Positions 55,338-64,000 of a DNA stretch of 64,000 nucleotides are shown piece by piece. The DNA comes from an uncultured Lachnospiraceae bacterium (GTDB taxonomy: Bacteria; Bacillota; Clostridia; Lachnospirales; Lachnospiraceae), in NCBI GenBank assembly GCA_910587935.1, contig CAJUNP010000003.1, positions 1-64,000 on the forward strand, written 5' to 3'. Made by a program: the position numbers and the translations under genes. Under the pieces are notes generated by a model that did no database searches, was not told the origin of the DNA, and saw only the letters and a program-made list of their open reading frames with translations. The stretch's first letter is position 1, and every line of letters starts with the position of its first letter.

Positions 55338-56492
55338 ATGAAAAGAGTATTTTTGATTGTATTGGATAGTTTTGGAATCGGAGCTATGCCGGACGCTGCG
55401 GATTACGGGGATGAGGGAGTGAATACCCTTGGCAGCGTGGCGGCAAGCTCCTGTTTTCATGTGCCGAATATGGCCAGGCTGGGACTTTTCAATTTGGACG
55501 GGGTAAGCTGCGGGGTCAGGGAGGATGCGCCGGTCGGCCGATATGCCCGTATGACTGAGGCTTCCAAAGGGAAAGATACTACGATCGGACATTGGGAGAT
55601 TGCGGGGATCTGTTCAAAAAGCCCCCTTCCTGTTTTTGAACAGGGATTTCCCGAAAATCTGCTGCTGGAATTTTCGGAAAAGACAGGAAGAGGAATTCTC
55701 TGCAATCTTCCTTATTCCGGAACGGAAGTGATTCGGGATTACGGCGACGAACATGTAAAAACAGGAAAGCTTATTGTTTATACATCGGCGGACAGCGTAT
55801 TTCAGGTGGCGGCACATGAAGAGATTGTTCCTTTGGAAGAATTATACAAAGACTGCCGGATTGCAAGAGATATGCTGACGGGCGAGTATGGCGTAGGAAG
55901 AGTTATCGCAAGACCCTTTACGGGCAGTTCCGGACAGTATACACGGACTTCGGGAAGACATGATTATTCTTTGCTCCCGCCCGGCACAACCATGCTGGAT
56001 CAGCTTAGCGGCAGGGGCTTTGACGTAATTGGCGTGGGTAAGATCCGGGATATTTTTGCAGGGAGGGGACTCACCGAATACGTATACACTGCCGGCAATG
56101 CCGAAGGAATCGAACGTACCCTGGAATATATGGACCGGGATTTTGAGGGGTTGTGTTTTGTCAATCTGGTAGATTTTGACATGCTTTACGGGCACCGCAA
56201 CGATATCCGGGGATATGCGGAGGCGCTGACTTATTTTGATGGGAAATTGACGCAAATTTTATCTAAACTCAGAGAAGACGACCTGCTGATGATTACGGCG
56301 GATCACGGCTGTGATCCCGGCTATACCGTATCTACCAATCATTCCAGGGAATATACGCCGTTTCTGCTTTATGGGAGGAAAATTGCGCCAGGGAATATGG
56401 GGACGCGGAAAACCTTTGCAGATATAGGGGCAACTGTGTTACAATATTTTGGCATTGCGCCGGAATTTGAAGGCGCTTCCATGCTGAAATAA
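55338..56492 (+). CDS. deoB: Phosphopentomutase
   Basis: Interconverts (deoxy)ribose-1-phosphate and -5-phosphate in nucleoside salvage. The 384-residue alkaline-phosphatase-superfamily protein has VLDSFGIGAMPDA (about 6-18), KGKDTTIGHWE and the metal motif MITADHGCDPG. I chose ATG 55338 because ACAGGAGAG lies upstream; the in-frame ATG 42 bases earlier overlaps the promoter-like gap after spoIIIAH. It lies 22 bases before prfC. Confidence 0.96.
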   Translation: MKRVFLIVLDSFGIGAMPDAADYGDEGVNTLGSVAASSCFHVPNMARLGLFNLDGVSCGVREDAPVGRYARMTEASKGKDTTIGHWEIAGICSKSPLPVFEQGFPENLLLEFSEKTGRGILCNLPYSGTEVIRDYGDEHVKTGKLIVYTSADSVFQVAAHEEIVPLEELYKDCRIARDMLTGEYGVGRVIARPFTGSSGQYTRTSGRHDYSLLPPGTTMLDQLSGRGFDVIGVGKIRDIFAGRGLTEYVYTAGNAEGIERTLEYMDRDFEGLCFVNLVDFDMLYGHRNDIRGYAEALTYFDGKLTQILSKLREDDLLMITADHGCDPGYTVSTNHSREYTPFLLYGRKIAPGNMGTRKTFADIGATVLQYFGIAPEFEGASMLK

Positions 56493-56514
56493 AAAGAATT
56501 TGGAGGAAAAAGAC

Positions 56515-58107
56515 GTGGGCAATTACGCGGACGAAATAAAAAGAAGGAGAACGTTTGCCATTATATCGCATCCGGATGCAGGCAAAACGACGCTTACGGA
56601 GAAATTTCTGCTTTACGGAGGAGCCATTAATCTGGCCGGAAGCGTAAAAGGAAAAGCGACGGCAAGGCATGCCGTGTCGGACTGGATGGAGATTGAAAAG
56701 GAACGTGGAATTTCCGTAACATCCTCCGTGCTGCAGTTTGAGTACGGCGGCTTTTGCATTAATATTCTGGACACGCCGGGACATCAGGATTTCTCGGAGG
56801 ATACGTACCGGACGCTGATGGCGGCGGATTCGGCCGTGATGGTGATTGACGCATCCAAAGGTGTGGAAGCGCAGACAAGAAAGCTTTTTAAGGTCTGCGT
56901 GATGCGCAAAATACCGATCTTTACTTTTATTAATAAGCTGGACCGCGACGCCAACGACACCTTTGAACTGTTAGACGATATTGAAAAAGAGCTGGGGATC
57001 GCGACCTGTCCCGTTAACTGGCCGATCGGATCGGGAAAGGCATTTAAGGGCGTATATGATCGGAACCGGCAGTGTGTCGTAACCTACAGCGACACACAAA
57101 AAGGAACGAAAGAAGGACAGGCCCTTGCAATCCCTCTGACCGATCAGGAGGCCCTTTCGGCGGCAATCGGAGAAGAAGCCGCAGACAGGCTGAGGGACGA
57201 GATTGAGCTTCTTGACGGCGCAAGCGCGGAATTTGATTTAAAGGAAGTGCAGGGAGGAAATTTAACGCCGGTATTTTTCGGTTCGGCGCTGACCAATTTC
57301 GGAGTAGAGATATTCCTGAAGTATTTTCTGGATATGACGACAACGCCGCTTCCGCGGAAAGCGGAAGAAGGCGTGATCGATCCCGTTTTAAATGATTTCA
57401 GCGCCTTTGTATTCAAAATTCAGGCCAATATGAACAAAGCCCACAGAGACAGAGTCGCTTTTATGCGGATCTGCTCCGGTAAATTTGACGCCTCCATGGA
57501 GGTACGGCACGTGCAGGGAGATAAAGTTATGCGGCTTTCGCAGCCGCAGCAGATTATGGCGGATGAGCGCAAAATTTTGACCGAAGCGTATGCGGGAGAT
57601 ATTATCGGTGTTTTTGATCCGGGTATTTTTTCTATCGGAGATACTCTCTGCATGCCCAAACAGCATATTCAATATGAAGGAATCCCTACTTTTGCGCCGG
57701 AACATTTTGCAAGAGTGCGCCAGGTAGACACCATGAAGCGTAAACAGTTTATAAAGGGCATTACGCAGATTGCGCAGGAAGGCGCCATCCAGATATTCCA
57801 GGAGTTTAACACCGGCATGGAGGAGATCATTGTAGGAGTCGTCGGCGTGCTGCAGTTCGATGTGCTGAAATACCGGCTTGAGAACGAGTACAATGTGGAA
57901 ATCAAGATGGAAAATCTGCCCTACGAACATATCCGCTGGGTGGAAAATCAGGATATGGATTTAAAATCCCTGACAGGGACTTCGGATATGAAGAAAGTTA
58001 AGGATTTGAAAGGCAATCCGCTTCTTTTGTTTGTCAATTCCTGGAGTATCGGGATGACGCTGGATCGAAATAAAGGATTGATTCTTTCAGAATTTGGGAA
58101 AAATTAA
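56515..58107 (+). CDS. prfC: Peptide chain release factor 3
   Basis: A 530-residue GTPase that removes RF1/RF2 from the ribosome after termination. The G domain has SHPDAGKTTLTEKFLL (G1), DTPGHQDFSEDTYR (G3) and NKLDRDANDTFELLDDIE (G4). The C-terminal domains follow EF-G-like. The start is GTG 56515, with TGGAGG 8 bases upstream; the frame opens at TTG 56500 inside that site, which I reject. Confidence 0.95.
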   Translation: MGNYADEIKRRRTFAIISHPDAGKTTLTEKFLLYGGAINLAGSVKGKATARHAVSDWMEIEKERGISVTSSVLQFEYGGFCINILDTPGHQDFSEDTYRTLMAADSAVMVIDASKGVEAQTRKLFKVCVMRKIPIFTFINKLDRDANDTFELLDDIEKELGIATCPVNWPIGSGKAFKGVYDRNRQCVVTYSDTQKGTKEGQALAIPLTDQEALSAAIGEEAADRLRDEIELLDGASAEFDLKEVQGGNLTPVFFGSALTNFGVEIFLKYFLDMTTTPLPRKAEEGVIDPVLNDFSAFVFKIQANMNKAHRDRVAFMRICSGKFDASMEVRHVQGDKVMRLSQPQQIMADERKILTEAYAGDIIGVFDPGIFSIGDTLCMPKQHIQYEGIPTFAPEHFARVRQVDTMKRKQFIKGITQIAQEGAIQIFQEFNTGMEEIIVGVVGVLQFDVLKYRLENEYNVEIKMENLPYEHIRWVENQDMDLKSLTGTSDMKKVKDLKGNPLLLFVNSWSIGMTLDRNKGLILSEFGKN

Positions 58108-58148
58108 AAGGAAAGAAGATCGCAACAGGGAGAGTAGGACAAGGTTTC

Positions 58149-59393
58149 ATGAAAAAGCGACTGTTATTGCTGATGGTTTCCGTATGTATATTATGTGCGG
58201 CCAGCCTGAAATATCTTTCCAATGAAAAAGCTGCCGGTGAAAGCACGGCCGGAATGGAGACCGCGCAGGAAGCGGTGGGAGAAATTGCAGATGAAGCGGC
58301 GGTTTTACGAACTGCGGAAGAGAAGACGGAAGAACAGACGGAAGAACAGGAAGCTTCGGAACTGATTCCGGAGTCCTGGGAAGACGGGTACGCGTATCAG
58401 AGTCTTTCCGCTGACGACCGGAAGGTATACCGCGAAATTTATGGGATTTTAGCTTCTTTTGCAGAAGAACAGCCGATTTCCCTGACGGATCCGGAGCGGC
58501 TCTCCGATCTTTTTCAGTGTGTGCTTAATGATCATCCGGAAATTTTTTACGTACAGGGATATACGTATACCAGCTATATGCAGGGTGAAAAAATCGTAAA
58601 AATTGCGTTATCGGGAACCTATACCATGACGCCGGAGGAAGCGGCGCTGTGTCAGGAGGGAATCGACGCATACGTGAATGAATGTCTTGCGGGACTTAAT
58701 GAGGATGCGTCCGATTACGAAAAAGTGAAGTATATATATGAATATTTGATTAATCATACGCAGTATAATCTGGCGGCCAGAGAAAATCAGAATATCTGTT
58801 CCGTATTTTTGTTTGGAGAGTCGGTCTGCCAGGGGTATGCCAAGGCAACCCAGTATCTTTTGCAGAAAGCAGGCGTTTTCTGTACGCTTGTTATCGGGAG
58901 CGTATCCGAGGGGGAGGGACATGCCTGGAATTTAGTCAGAATGGACGGAAATTACTATTACGTGGATACGACGTGGGGAGACGCGTCCTATCAGAGAGAA
59001 GAAGGGGAGAAAGATAAGTGGATCACAAGTTTCCCCGAAATTAATTATGATTATCTGGGAGTTACAACGCAGCAGCTTTTACGCACGCATATACTGAACA
59101 ATGTAGTCCCGCTGCCGGAATGTGTCAGTATGGACTGTAATTATTACGTAAAAGAGGGCGTCTATCTGACGGACTGCAATAACGATTTGCTGCAACAGTT
59201 ATTCGCTCTGGAATTTTGGAATAACGGCGGTTATATTACGCTGAAGGCTTCGGACGGCGAGGTTTACGAGCGCATGAAACAGCTTTTGATCAGTGAACAG
59301 AGGGTATTTGAATATATCGGTCAGACAGACGGAACCATCGCCTATTCCAATAACGATGAACAATTCAGCTTGAGTTTCTGGATTTTGACTTAA
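58149..59393 (+). CDS. Secreted transglutaminase-like protein
   Basis: A 414-residue protein with a Lys-Arg then hydrophobic signal segment (about 4-22). An acidic Glu-rich linker (about 30-75) and a helical region follow. The transglutaminase-like domain carries the triad Cys227 (GESVCQGYAKA), His258 (GEGHAWNLV) and Asp273 (YYVDTTWGD). A ~130-residue beta-rich C-terminus follows. Such proteins are usually cell-wall proteases or cyclisation enzymes of unknown target. It stands between prfC and asp23/yloU without an obvious partner. Confidence 0.85.
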   Translation: MKKRLLLLMVSVCILCAASLKYLSNEKAAGESTAGMETAQEAVGEIADEAAVLRTAEEKTEEQTEEQEASELIPESWEDGYAYQSLSADDRKVYREIYGILASFAEEQPISLTDPERLSDLFQCVLNDHPEIFYVQGYTYTSYMQGEKIVKIALSGTYTMTPEEAALCQEGIDAYVNECLAGLNEDASDYEKVKYIYEYLINHTQYNLAARENQNICSVFLFGESVCQGYAKATQYLLQKAGVFCTLVIGSVSEGEGHAWNLVRMDGNYYYVDTTWGDASYQREEGEKDKWITSFPEINYDYLGVTTQQLLRTHILNNVVPLPECVSMDCNYYVKEGVYLTDCNNDLLQQLFALEFWNNGGYITLKASDGEVYERMKQLLISEQRVFEYIGQTDGTIAYSNNDEQFSLSFWILT

Positions 59394-59481
59394 AAAGAAT
59401 GGGTCTATGCAAAGTCTTTGTATTTTGATATAATAATTTGTAATTCCACTGAAAAAGATGCAGTATGCAGGAGGTATGGTC

Positions 59482-59868
59482 ATGGAGAGAGAGACAGACA
59501 GGAACACTTATGTTTTACAGGAAGACGAAAGTATCGGCGCCGTTAAAATTGCGGACGATGTAGTTGCGATGATTGCCGGAATTGCAGCGACGGAAGTAGA
59601 TGGCGTCAGCGCCATGGCGGGCAATATCACGAATGAACTGATGAGCAAAGTAGGAATGAACAAACTGACAAAGGGCGTTCGGGTGGAAGTGCGGGAGAAG
59701 CAGGTTACCGTGGATCTTGCGGTGATTATGGAATACGGCTATAATATTCCGGCTACCTGCCAGAAAGTACAGGCAAAGGCAAAAGCCGCTATTGAGAATA
59801 TGACCGGACTGAATGTGGTCGATGTGAATATCCGTATTGCCGGCATTCATATGCAGCAGACAAGATAA
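59482..59868 (+). CDS. Asp23/Gls24-family (YloU-like) protein
   Basis: A 128-residue envelope-stress/alkaline-shock-type protein. The conserved segment GAVKIADDVVAMIAGIAATEVDGVSAMAG (about 16-44) and the later VTVDLAVIMEYGYNIPATCQKVQ define the family. It lies immediately upstream of nusB, a common order in Firmicutes. I chose ATG 59482 because AGGAGG lies 7 bases upstream; the ATG at 59476 is too close to that site. Confidence 0.9.
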   Translation: MERETDRNTYVLQEDESIGAVKIADDVVAMIAGIAATEVDGVSAMAGNITNELMSKVGMNKLTKGVRVEVREKQVTVDLAVIMEYGYNIPATCQKVQAKAKAAIENMTGLNVVDVNIRIAGIHMQQTR

Positions 59869-59881
59869 AGGATAAAAGAAC

Positions 59882-60280
59882 ATGAACAGACACGAACTGA
59901 GAGAACAGATTTTTAAACTGTTGTTCCGCGTAGAATTTAATGAACCTCAGGATATGGAAGAGCAGAAGAATCTGTTTTTTGAAGATGAAGAATGTCGGGC
60001 GGGGGAACGGGACGCAGCCTATATTGCTTCCAAATACGAAAAGATTATCGAAAAGCTCCCCGAGCTCGACGCAATGGTTAATGAAAAAGCCGAAAGCTGG
60101 ACAACCGGGCGTATGGGCAAAGTGGAATTAACCATCTTACGGCTTGGTATTTATGAGATAAAATTTGACGAGGACATTCCTACGGGAGTGGCGATCGACG
60201 AGGCCGTGGAACTTGCCAAAAAATTCGGACAGGACGGTTCCGGGGCGTTTATCAACGGCGTTCTTGCCAGATTCGTCTGA
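59882..60280 (+). CDS. nusB: Transcription antitermination factor NusB
   Basis: A 132-residue RNA-binding helical protein that, with NusE/S10, supports rRNA antitermination. It begins [20 protein letters not shown]. The C-terminal part includes [21 protein letters not shown] and [25 protein letters not shown]. It lies 13 bases after the YloU-like gene and 6 before xseA. Confidence 0.96.
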   Translation: MNRHELREQIFKLLFRVEFNEPQDMEEQKNLFFEDEECRAGERDAAYIASKYEKIIEKLPELDAMVNEKAESWTTGRMGKVELTILRLGIYEIKFDEDIPTGVAIDEAVELAKKFGQDGSGAFINGVLARFV

Positions 60281-60286
60281 GACGGC

Positions 60287-61504
60287 ATGAAAAAGATGCA
60301 GAATGTTTATTCGGTTGCACAAGTAAATTCGTATATTAAGAATATGTTCACGCAGGACTATATGCTTCAGTCGCTTTTCGTTAAAGGAGAAGTCAGCAAC
60401 TGCAAGTATCATTCCTCAGGACATATTTATTTTACGTTAAAGGATGAAAAAGGAACCATTGCCTGCGTCATGTTTGCCGGAAACCGTCAGGGCCTTAAGT
60501 TCCGGCTGGCGGAAGGGATGCAGGTGGTAGTCGGCGGGACTGTGGACGTGTATGAGCGGGACGGCAGATACCAGCTTTATGCCAGGCAGATTATTCCGGA
60601 CGGAACGGGTTTTTTATACGAAAAATTTGAAAAGCTTAAAGAAGAACTTATGGAGCGGGGCATGTTTGCGCCCGAATACAAAAAGCCGGTTCCCCGATAT
60701 GTAAAGAAGGTCGGCGTGGTAACGGCGCCTACGGGCGCGGCGGTGCGGGATATCATTAATATTACCAGGAGAAGGAACCGTGCCGTACAGATTATTCTGT
60801 ATCCTGCCGTCGTTCAGGGGGATCAGGCGCCGCAGAGTATCGTGAACGGAATCCGTGCCCTCGAGAATCTGCAGGTCGATGTGATGATCGTAGGACGGGG
60901 CGGCGGTTCCATCGAAGATTTATGGGCTTTTAACGAAGAAATCGTGGCGCAGGCTGTTTTTGACTGCAGCGTTCCCGTTATTTCCGCGGTTGGCCATGAG
61001 ACTGATACGACGATTGTGGATTTTGTTGCGGATCTGCGTGCGCCCACGCCGTCGGCCGCGGCAGAACTGGCCGTTTTTGAACTGGAATCTGCGGAAGATA
61101 AGCTTGCGCAGACGGAAAGGCGTCTGAAGCGCCTGATGCAGAACCAGTGCGGCAGGCAGGTGGATAAGCTGCAGCAGTACCGGATGCGTTTGAAGTATCT
61201 GAGTCCGGTAAGCCGGATTCGTCAGAAGCGCACCCATGCCCTGCAGCTTGAGGAAAAGCTTCAGCATTGTATGGAACGAAAACTTTCCGGGAAAAGGCAC
61301 GGCCTGGAGCTGTATATAGAAAAAATGAAGGGTCTGTCCCCTTTGGAAAAGCTTAATCAGGGTTTTTCCTATGTTACGGATGAGAGAGGCAGAAATGTCC
61401 GGGATGTGGACCGGGTGGATCTTCACGATCTGCTGCGGATTCAGGTAAAAAACGGAGAATTGCTGGCAGAAGTGCAAAAAAAGGAGAAACGGGAATGGAA
61501 TTAG
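60287..61504 (+). CDS. xseA: Exodeoxyribonuclease VII large subunit
   Basis: A 405-residue nuclease subunit. The N-terminal OB-fold (about 10-105; SLFVKGEVSNCKYHSSGHIYFTLKD) and the catalytic segment VGVVTAPTGAAVRDIINITRRR, GRGGGSIEDLWAFN and SAVGHETDTTIVDFVADLRAPTPSAAAE are present. The C-terminus is coiled coil. It overlaps xseB by 10 bases. Confidence 0.96.
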   Translation: MKKMQNVYSVAQVNSYIKNMFTQDYMLQSLFVKGEVSNCKYHSSGHIYFTLKDEKGTIACVMFAGNRQGLKFRLAEGMQVVVGGTVDVYERDGRYQLYARQIIPDGTGFLYEKFEKLKEELMERGMFAPEYKKPVPRYVKKVGVVTAPTGAAVRDIINITRRRNRAVQIILYPAVVQGDQAPQSIVNGIRALENLQVDVMIVGRGGGSIEDLWAFNEEIVAQAVFDCSVPVISAVGHETDTTIVDFVADLRAPTPSAAAELAVFELESAEDKLAQTERRLKRLMQNQCGRQVDKLQQYRMRLKYLSPVSRIRQKRTHALQLEEKLQHCMERKLSGKRHGLELYIEKMKGLSPLEKLNQGFSYVTDERGRNVRDVDRVDLHDLLRIQVKNGELLAEVQKKEKREWN

Positions 61505-61740
61505 AATCAATGTCTCTGGAGGAAGCTTTTGAACGGCTGGAAGGTACGATAACCAGGCTGGAGTCCGAGGATATAACGCTGGAGGAGTCTTTTTTGGCTT
61601 ATGAAGAAGGAATGAAACTGTTAAAACACTGCAACGACAGCATAGACCGGGTGGAAAAGCAGGTGTTAACGATTTCTTCCGGGGGAGAATTAACGGCTTT
61701 TAATCAAACGAACCAGGATACGGATCAGGGAGTTAATTAA
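61495..61740 (+). CDS. xseB: Exodeoxyribonuclease VII small subunit
   Basis: An 81-residue helical subunit (SLEEAFERLEGTITRLESEDITLEESFLAYEEGMKLLKHCN), which binds XseA. The start is coupled to the end of xseA. Its stop directly abuts the ATG of ispA. Confidence 0.95.
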   Translation: MELESMSLEEAFERLEGTITRLESEDITLEESFLAYEEGMKLLKHCNDSIDRVEKQVLTISSGGELTAFNQTNQDTDQGVN

Positions 61741-62652
61741 ATGAATCAGGAAGAACTGTCTAAAAGAATAAAAGAAACGGAACGTATCATTGCCGGATAT
61801 CTTCCGAAAGAAGAAGGCTTTATAAAAAGCGTTGCAAAGGCCATGAATTATAGCTTCCTTGCAGGAGGGAAAAGACTTCGGCCGTTACTGATGCAGGAGA
61901 CGTTTTTCCTGTTCGGAGGGACGGGAAAGCTTGTAGAGCCGTTTATGGCGGCTCTTGAGATGATCCATACATATTCGCTGATTCATGATGATCTGCCCTG
62001 CATGGATAACGACGAATACCGCAGAGGGCAGAAGACAACCCATATTGTTTACGGTGAAGGCATGGCGGTGCTTGCCGGAGACGCATTGCTTAATTATGCT
62101 TATGAGACGGCGGCAGGCGCTTTCGGACTGTTAGATGAAGACGATCTGCAGGGTTACGCACGTGTTGCAGGGGCCTTACGGATTCTGGCGGAAAAAGCAG
62201 GAATTTACGGTATGGTGGGCGGTCAGGCCGTTGACGTGGAGGCGGAGAAAAAAGGTCTGCCGGTAAACGCTGAAATGCTGCTGTTTATTCATCAGAATAA
62301 AACGGCGGCCCTGATTGAAGCGGCTATGATGACAGGCGCTCTTCTGGCGGGAGCCTCCGGAGAACAGATCACACAGATGGAACAGTGTGCGCGGGATGTG
62401 GGAATTGCATTCCAGATTCAGGACGATATACTTGACGTAGCGGGAAGTCAGGAAGAAATGGGAAAGCCTGTCGGAAGCGATGAAAAGAACCATAAAGAAA
62501 CGTATGTATCCATATTCGGAATGGAGAAATCACAGGAGGATGTAAACCTTCTTTCCGCACGGGCGGCAGAGCTTGTGCAGAGGTATGAGACGGCGGACTC
62601 CGGTACTTTTTTAAGGGAGCTTATATTATCTTTAATAAACCGTACGCACTGA
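61741..62652 (+). CDS. ispA: Short-chain polyprenyl diphosphate synthase (farnesyl/geranylgeranyl type)
   Basis: Builds C15 or C20 isoprenoid diphosphates from IPP and DMAPP. The 303-residue protein has the first Asp motif HDDLPCMDND (about 82-91), then GDALLNYA, and the second motif QIQDDILD (about 227-234). AspArg-type spacing matches bacterial IspA. It lies between xseB and dxs, an order that recurs in bacteria. Confidence 0.94.
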   Translation: MNQEELSKRIKETERIIAGYLPKEEGFIKSVAKAMNYSFLAGGKRLRPLLMQETFFLFGGTGKLVEPFMAALEMIHTYSLIHDDLPCMDNDEYRRGQKTTHIVYGEGMAVLAGDALLNYAYETAAGAFGLLDEDDLQGYARVAGALRILAEKAGIYGMVGGQAVDVEAEKKGLPVNAEMLLFIHQNKTAALIEAAMMTGALLAGASGEQITQMEQCARDVGIAFQIQDDILDVAGSQEEMGKPVGSDEKNHKETYVSIFGMEKSQEDVNLLSARAAELVQRYETADSGTFLRELILSLINRTH

Positions 62653-62700
62653 ATAGGGAGAGGCACGGCGTACTGTCCGGCGCGAGGGAATGGAGCTAGC

Positions 62701-64000
62701 ATGATATTAGATCAGATTTGTCAGCCTAACGATATAAAAAAAATAAATCCGGGGGATTATGATTATCTGGCGCAGGAGATAAGAGATTTTCTGATTCGCA
62801 GAATCAGCGTGACCGGCGGGCATCTGGGGTCTAATCTGGGCGCTGTGGAACTGACGATGGCGCTTCATTTATGCTTAAACCTTCCGGAAGATAAAATTAT
62901 CTGGGACGTGGGGCATCAGTCCTATACGCATAAGCTTTTGACCGGCCGTAAAGACGGATTTACCAATTTAAGGAAATACGGAGGGATGAGCGGTTTTCCC
63001 AAACGCAAGGAAAGCGACTGCGACTGCTTTGATACGGGACATAGTTCCACTTCCGTTTCCGCAGGACTTGGACTGGTAAAAGCAAGAGATCTTAAAGGAG
63101 AAAAATACACGGTCGTTTCGGTAATCGGAGACGGATCGATTACGGGCGGAATGGCATATGAGGCGTTAAATAACGCGTCTCAGCTGGAGACGAATTTTAT
63201 TATAATTTTAAACGATAACAACATGTCTATTTCGGAGAATGTAGGCGGAGTATCCAAATATCTGAATAATATCCGAACCGCGGACAGTTATCTGAATATT
63301 AAAGAAGGAATCTATCATAAACTGCTGGGCGTTCCGAAAGTGGGAAATTCCATGGTAGAAAAAATCCGCCGTGCCAAGAGCAGTTTTAAACAATTGATTA
63401 TTCCGGGCATGTTTTTTGAGGATATGGGTATTACCTATTTAGGGCCTGTTGACGGCCATGATATTCAGGGCATGGTTCGTGTGATCCGGGAAGCCAGGCG
63501 CGTGAAAGGAGCCGTGTTGATTCATGTCCTTACAGAAAAGGGCAAAGGCTTCCGCCCGGCGGAACGCCATCCCGCAAGATTTCATGGGGCGGAACCTTTT
63601 GATATCGATACGGGACTGCCTTTGAATCCGCGCACGACGGCTAATTATACGGATATTTTTTCAACCGTTATGACAAAGCTCGGACAAAGGGACGAACGGG
63701 TAGTGGCTATTACGGCTGCGATGCCGGATGGCACGGGCTTAAAAAGATTCCATAATATGTATCCCGACCGTTTTTTTGATGTAGGTATTGCGGAGCAGCA
63801 TGCGGTGACATTTGCAGCGGGACTGGCGGCGGGAGGAATGGTTCCCGTTGTTGCAATTTATTCGTCCTTTTTGCAAAGAGCGTACGATCAGATACTTCAC
63901 GACGTTTGCATTCAGAATCTTCCGGTGGTCTTTTGCATAGACAGGGCCGGGCTGGTAGGAAGCGACGGAGAAACCCATCAGGGTATTTTTGATTTATCCT
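62701..64000 (+). CDS. dxs: 1-deoxy-D-xylulose-5-phosphate synthase (3' end beyond window)
   Basis: First enzyme of the MEP isoprenoid pathway, TPP-dependent, condensing pyruvate and glyceraldehyde-3-phosphate. About 433 of ~620 codons are in the window. Visible motifs are TGGHLGSNLGAVELTMALH, WDVGHQSYTHKLLTGR, SVIGDGSITGGMAYEALNNA, NDNNMSISENVGG and FDVGIAEQHAVTFAAGLA. TGGAG precedes the ATG. It is co-directional with ispA, 48 bases after it. The frame is open to the right edge. Confidence 0.96.
   Translation, partial: MILDQICQPNDIKKINPGDYDYLAQEIRDFLIRRISVTGGHLGSNLGAVELTMALHLCLNLPEDKIIWDVGHQSYTHKLLTGRKDGFTNLRKYGGMSGFPKRKESDCDCFDTGHSSTSVSAGLGLVKARDLKGEKYTVVSVIGDGSITGGMAYEALNNASQLETNFIIILNDNNMSISENVGGVSKYLNNIRTADSYLNIKEGIYHKLLGVPKVGNSMVEKIRRAKSSFKQLIIPGMFFEDMGITYLGPVDGHDIQGMVRVIREARRVKGAVLIHVLTEKGKGFRPAERHPARFHGAEPFDIDTGLPLNPRTTANYTDIFSTVMTKLGQRDERVVAITAAMPDGTGLKRFHNMYPDRFFDVGIAEQHAVTFAAGLAAGGMVPVVAIYSSFLQRAYDQILHDVCIQNLPVVFCIDRAGLVGSDGETHQGIFDLS

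Overview
The window looks like a chromosomal segment of an anaerobic, spore-forming Firmicute of the Clostridia, most likely Lachnospiraceae. The evidence is the complete spoIIIA operon, HrcA/CIRCE-controlled groES-groEL, the rimP-nusA-rnpM-ylxQ-infB-rbfA-nrnA-truB-ribF order, indolepyruvate:ferredoxin oxidoreductase, oxygen-sensitive glycyl-radical chemistry, and strong AGGAGG-type ribosome binding sites. The assignment rests on gene content and order only.

Region by region. Bases 1-9300: end of an unrecognised gene, two chemotaxis receptors (a soluble one with a CZB zinc domain and a 6-TM one), then phenylacetate-CoA ligase, iorA, iorB, a tandem-ACT protein and an SSS symporter; together these fit oxidation of aromatic 2-oxo acids to aryl-CoA thioesters. 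Bases 9300-12720: a NatAB-type ABC exporter under a promoter carrying repeated TGACAA-N6-TTGTCA palindromes, followed by an XRE regulator and a six-TM protein. Bases 12770-15180: a polar amino-acid ABC importer whose binding protein has its two lobes in swapped order (circular permutation). Bases 15200-24750: a six-gene operon with two paralogous 'propeller + solute-binding' lipoproteins, two sugar-type permeases, an HlyD-like adaptor and a MacB-like periplasmic-core protein, with no ATPase. Bases 24770-28520: YgjP-type metallopeptidase, thiamine pyrophosphokinase, a conserved hypothetical, a DUF1905/C39-like fusion and a degenerate GGDEF protein.

Bases 28520-44940 are housekeeping: groES-groEL, the nusA-infB operon through ribF, a Na/Pi cotransporter, an NlpC/P60 hydrolase, rpsO with an autoregulatory leader, and pnp with an unusually structured leader. 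Bases 45000-49680 are visibly AT-richer and accessory: a DUF3788 gene, then a cassette on the minus strand of a BlaI-type repressor, two tandemly duplicated M56 (BlaR1-like) membrane peptidases and a small secreted protein, with two transcription units carrying nearly identical promoter/operator sequences; then a minimal stand-alone glycyl-radical protein. Bases 49900-55290: spoIIIAA-AH. Bases 55300-64000: deoB, prfC, a secreted transglutaminase-like protein, and asp23/yloU-nusB-xseA-xseB-ispA-dxs (dxs runs off the right edge).

The strongest candidates for something undescribed are the BlaI/M56/small-secreted-protein circuit, the propeller-SBP operon lacking an ATPase, the circularly permuted binding protein, and the pnp leader with two interlocked pairings. 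No tRNA, rRNA, CRISPR array, complete insertion sequence or prophage was recognised.
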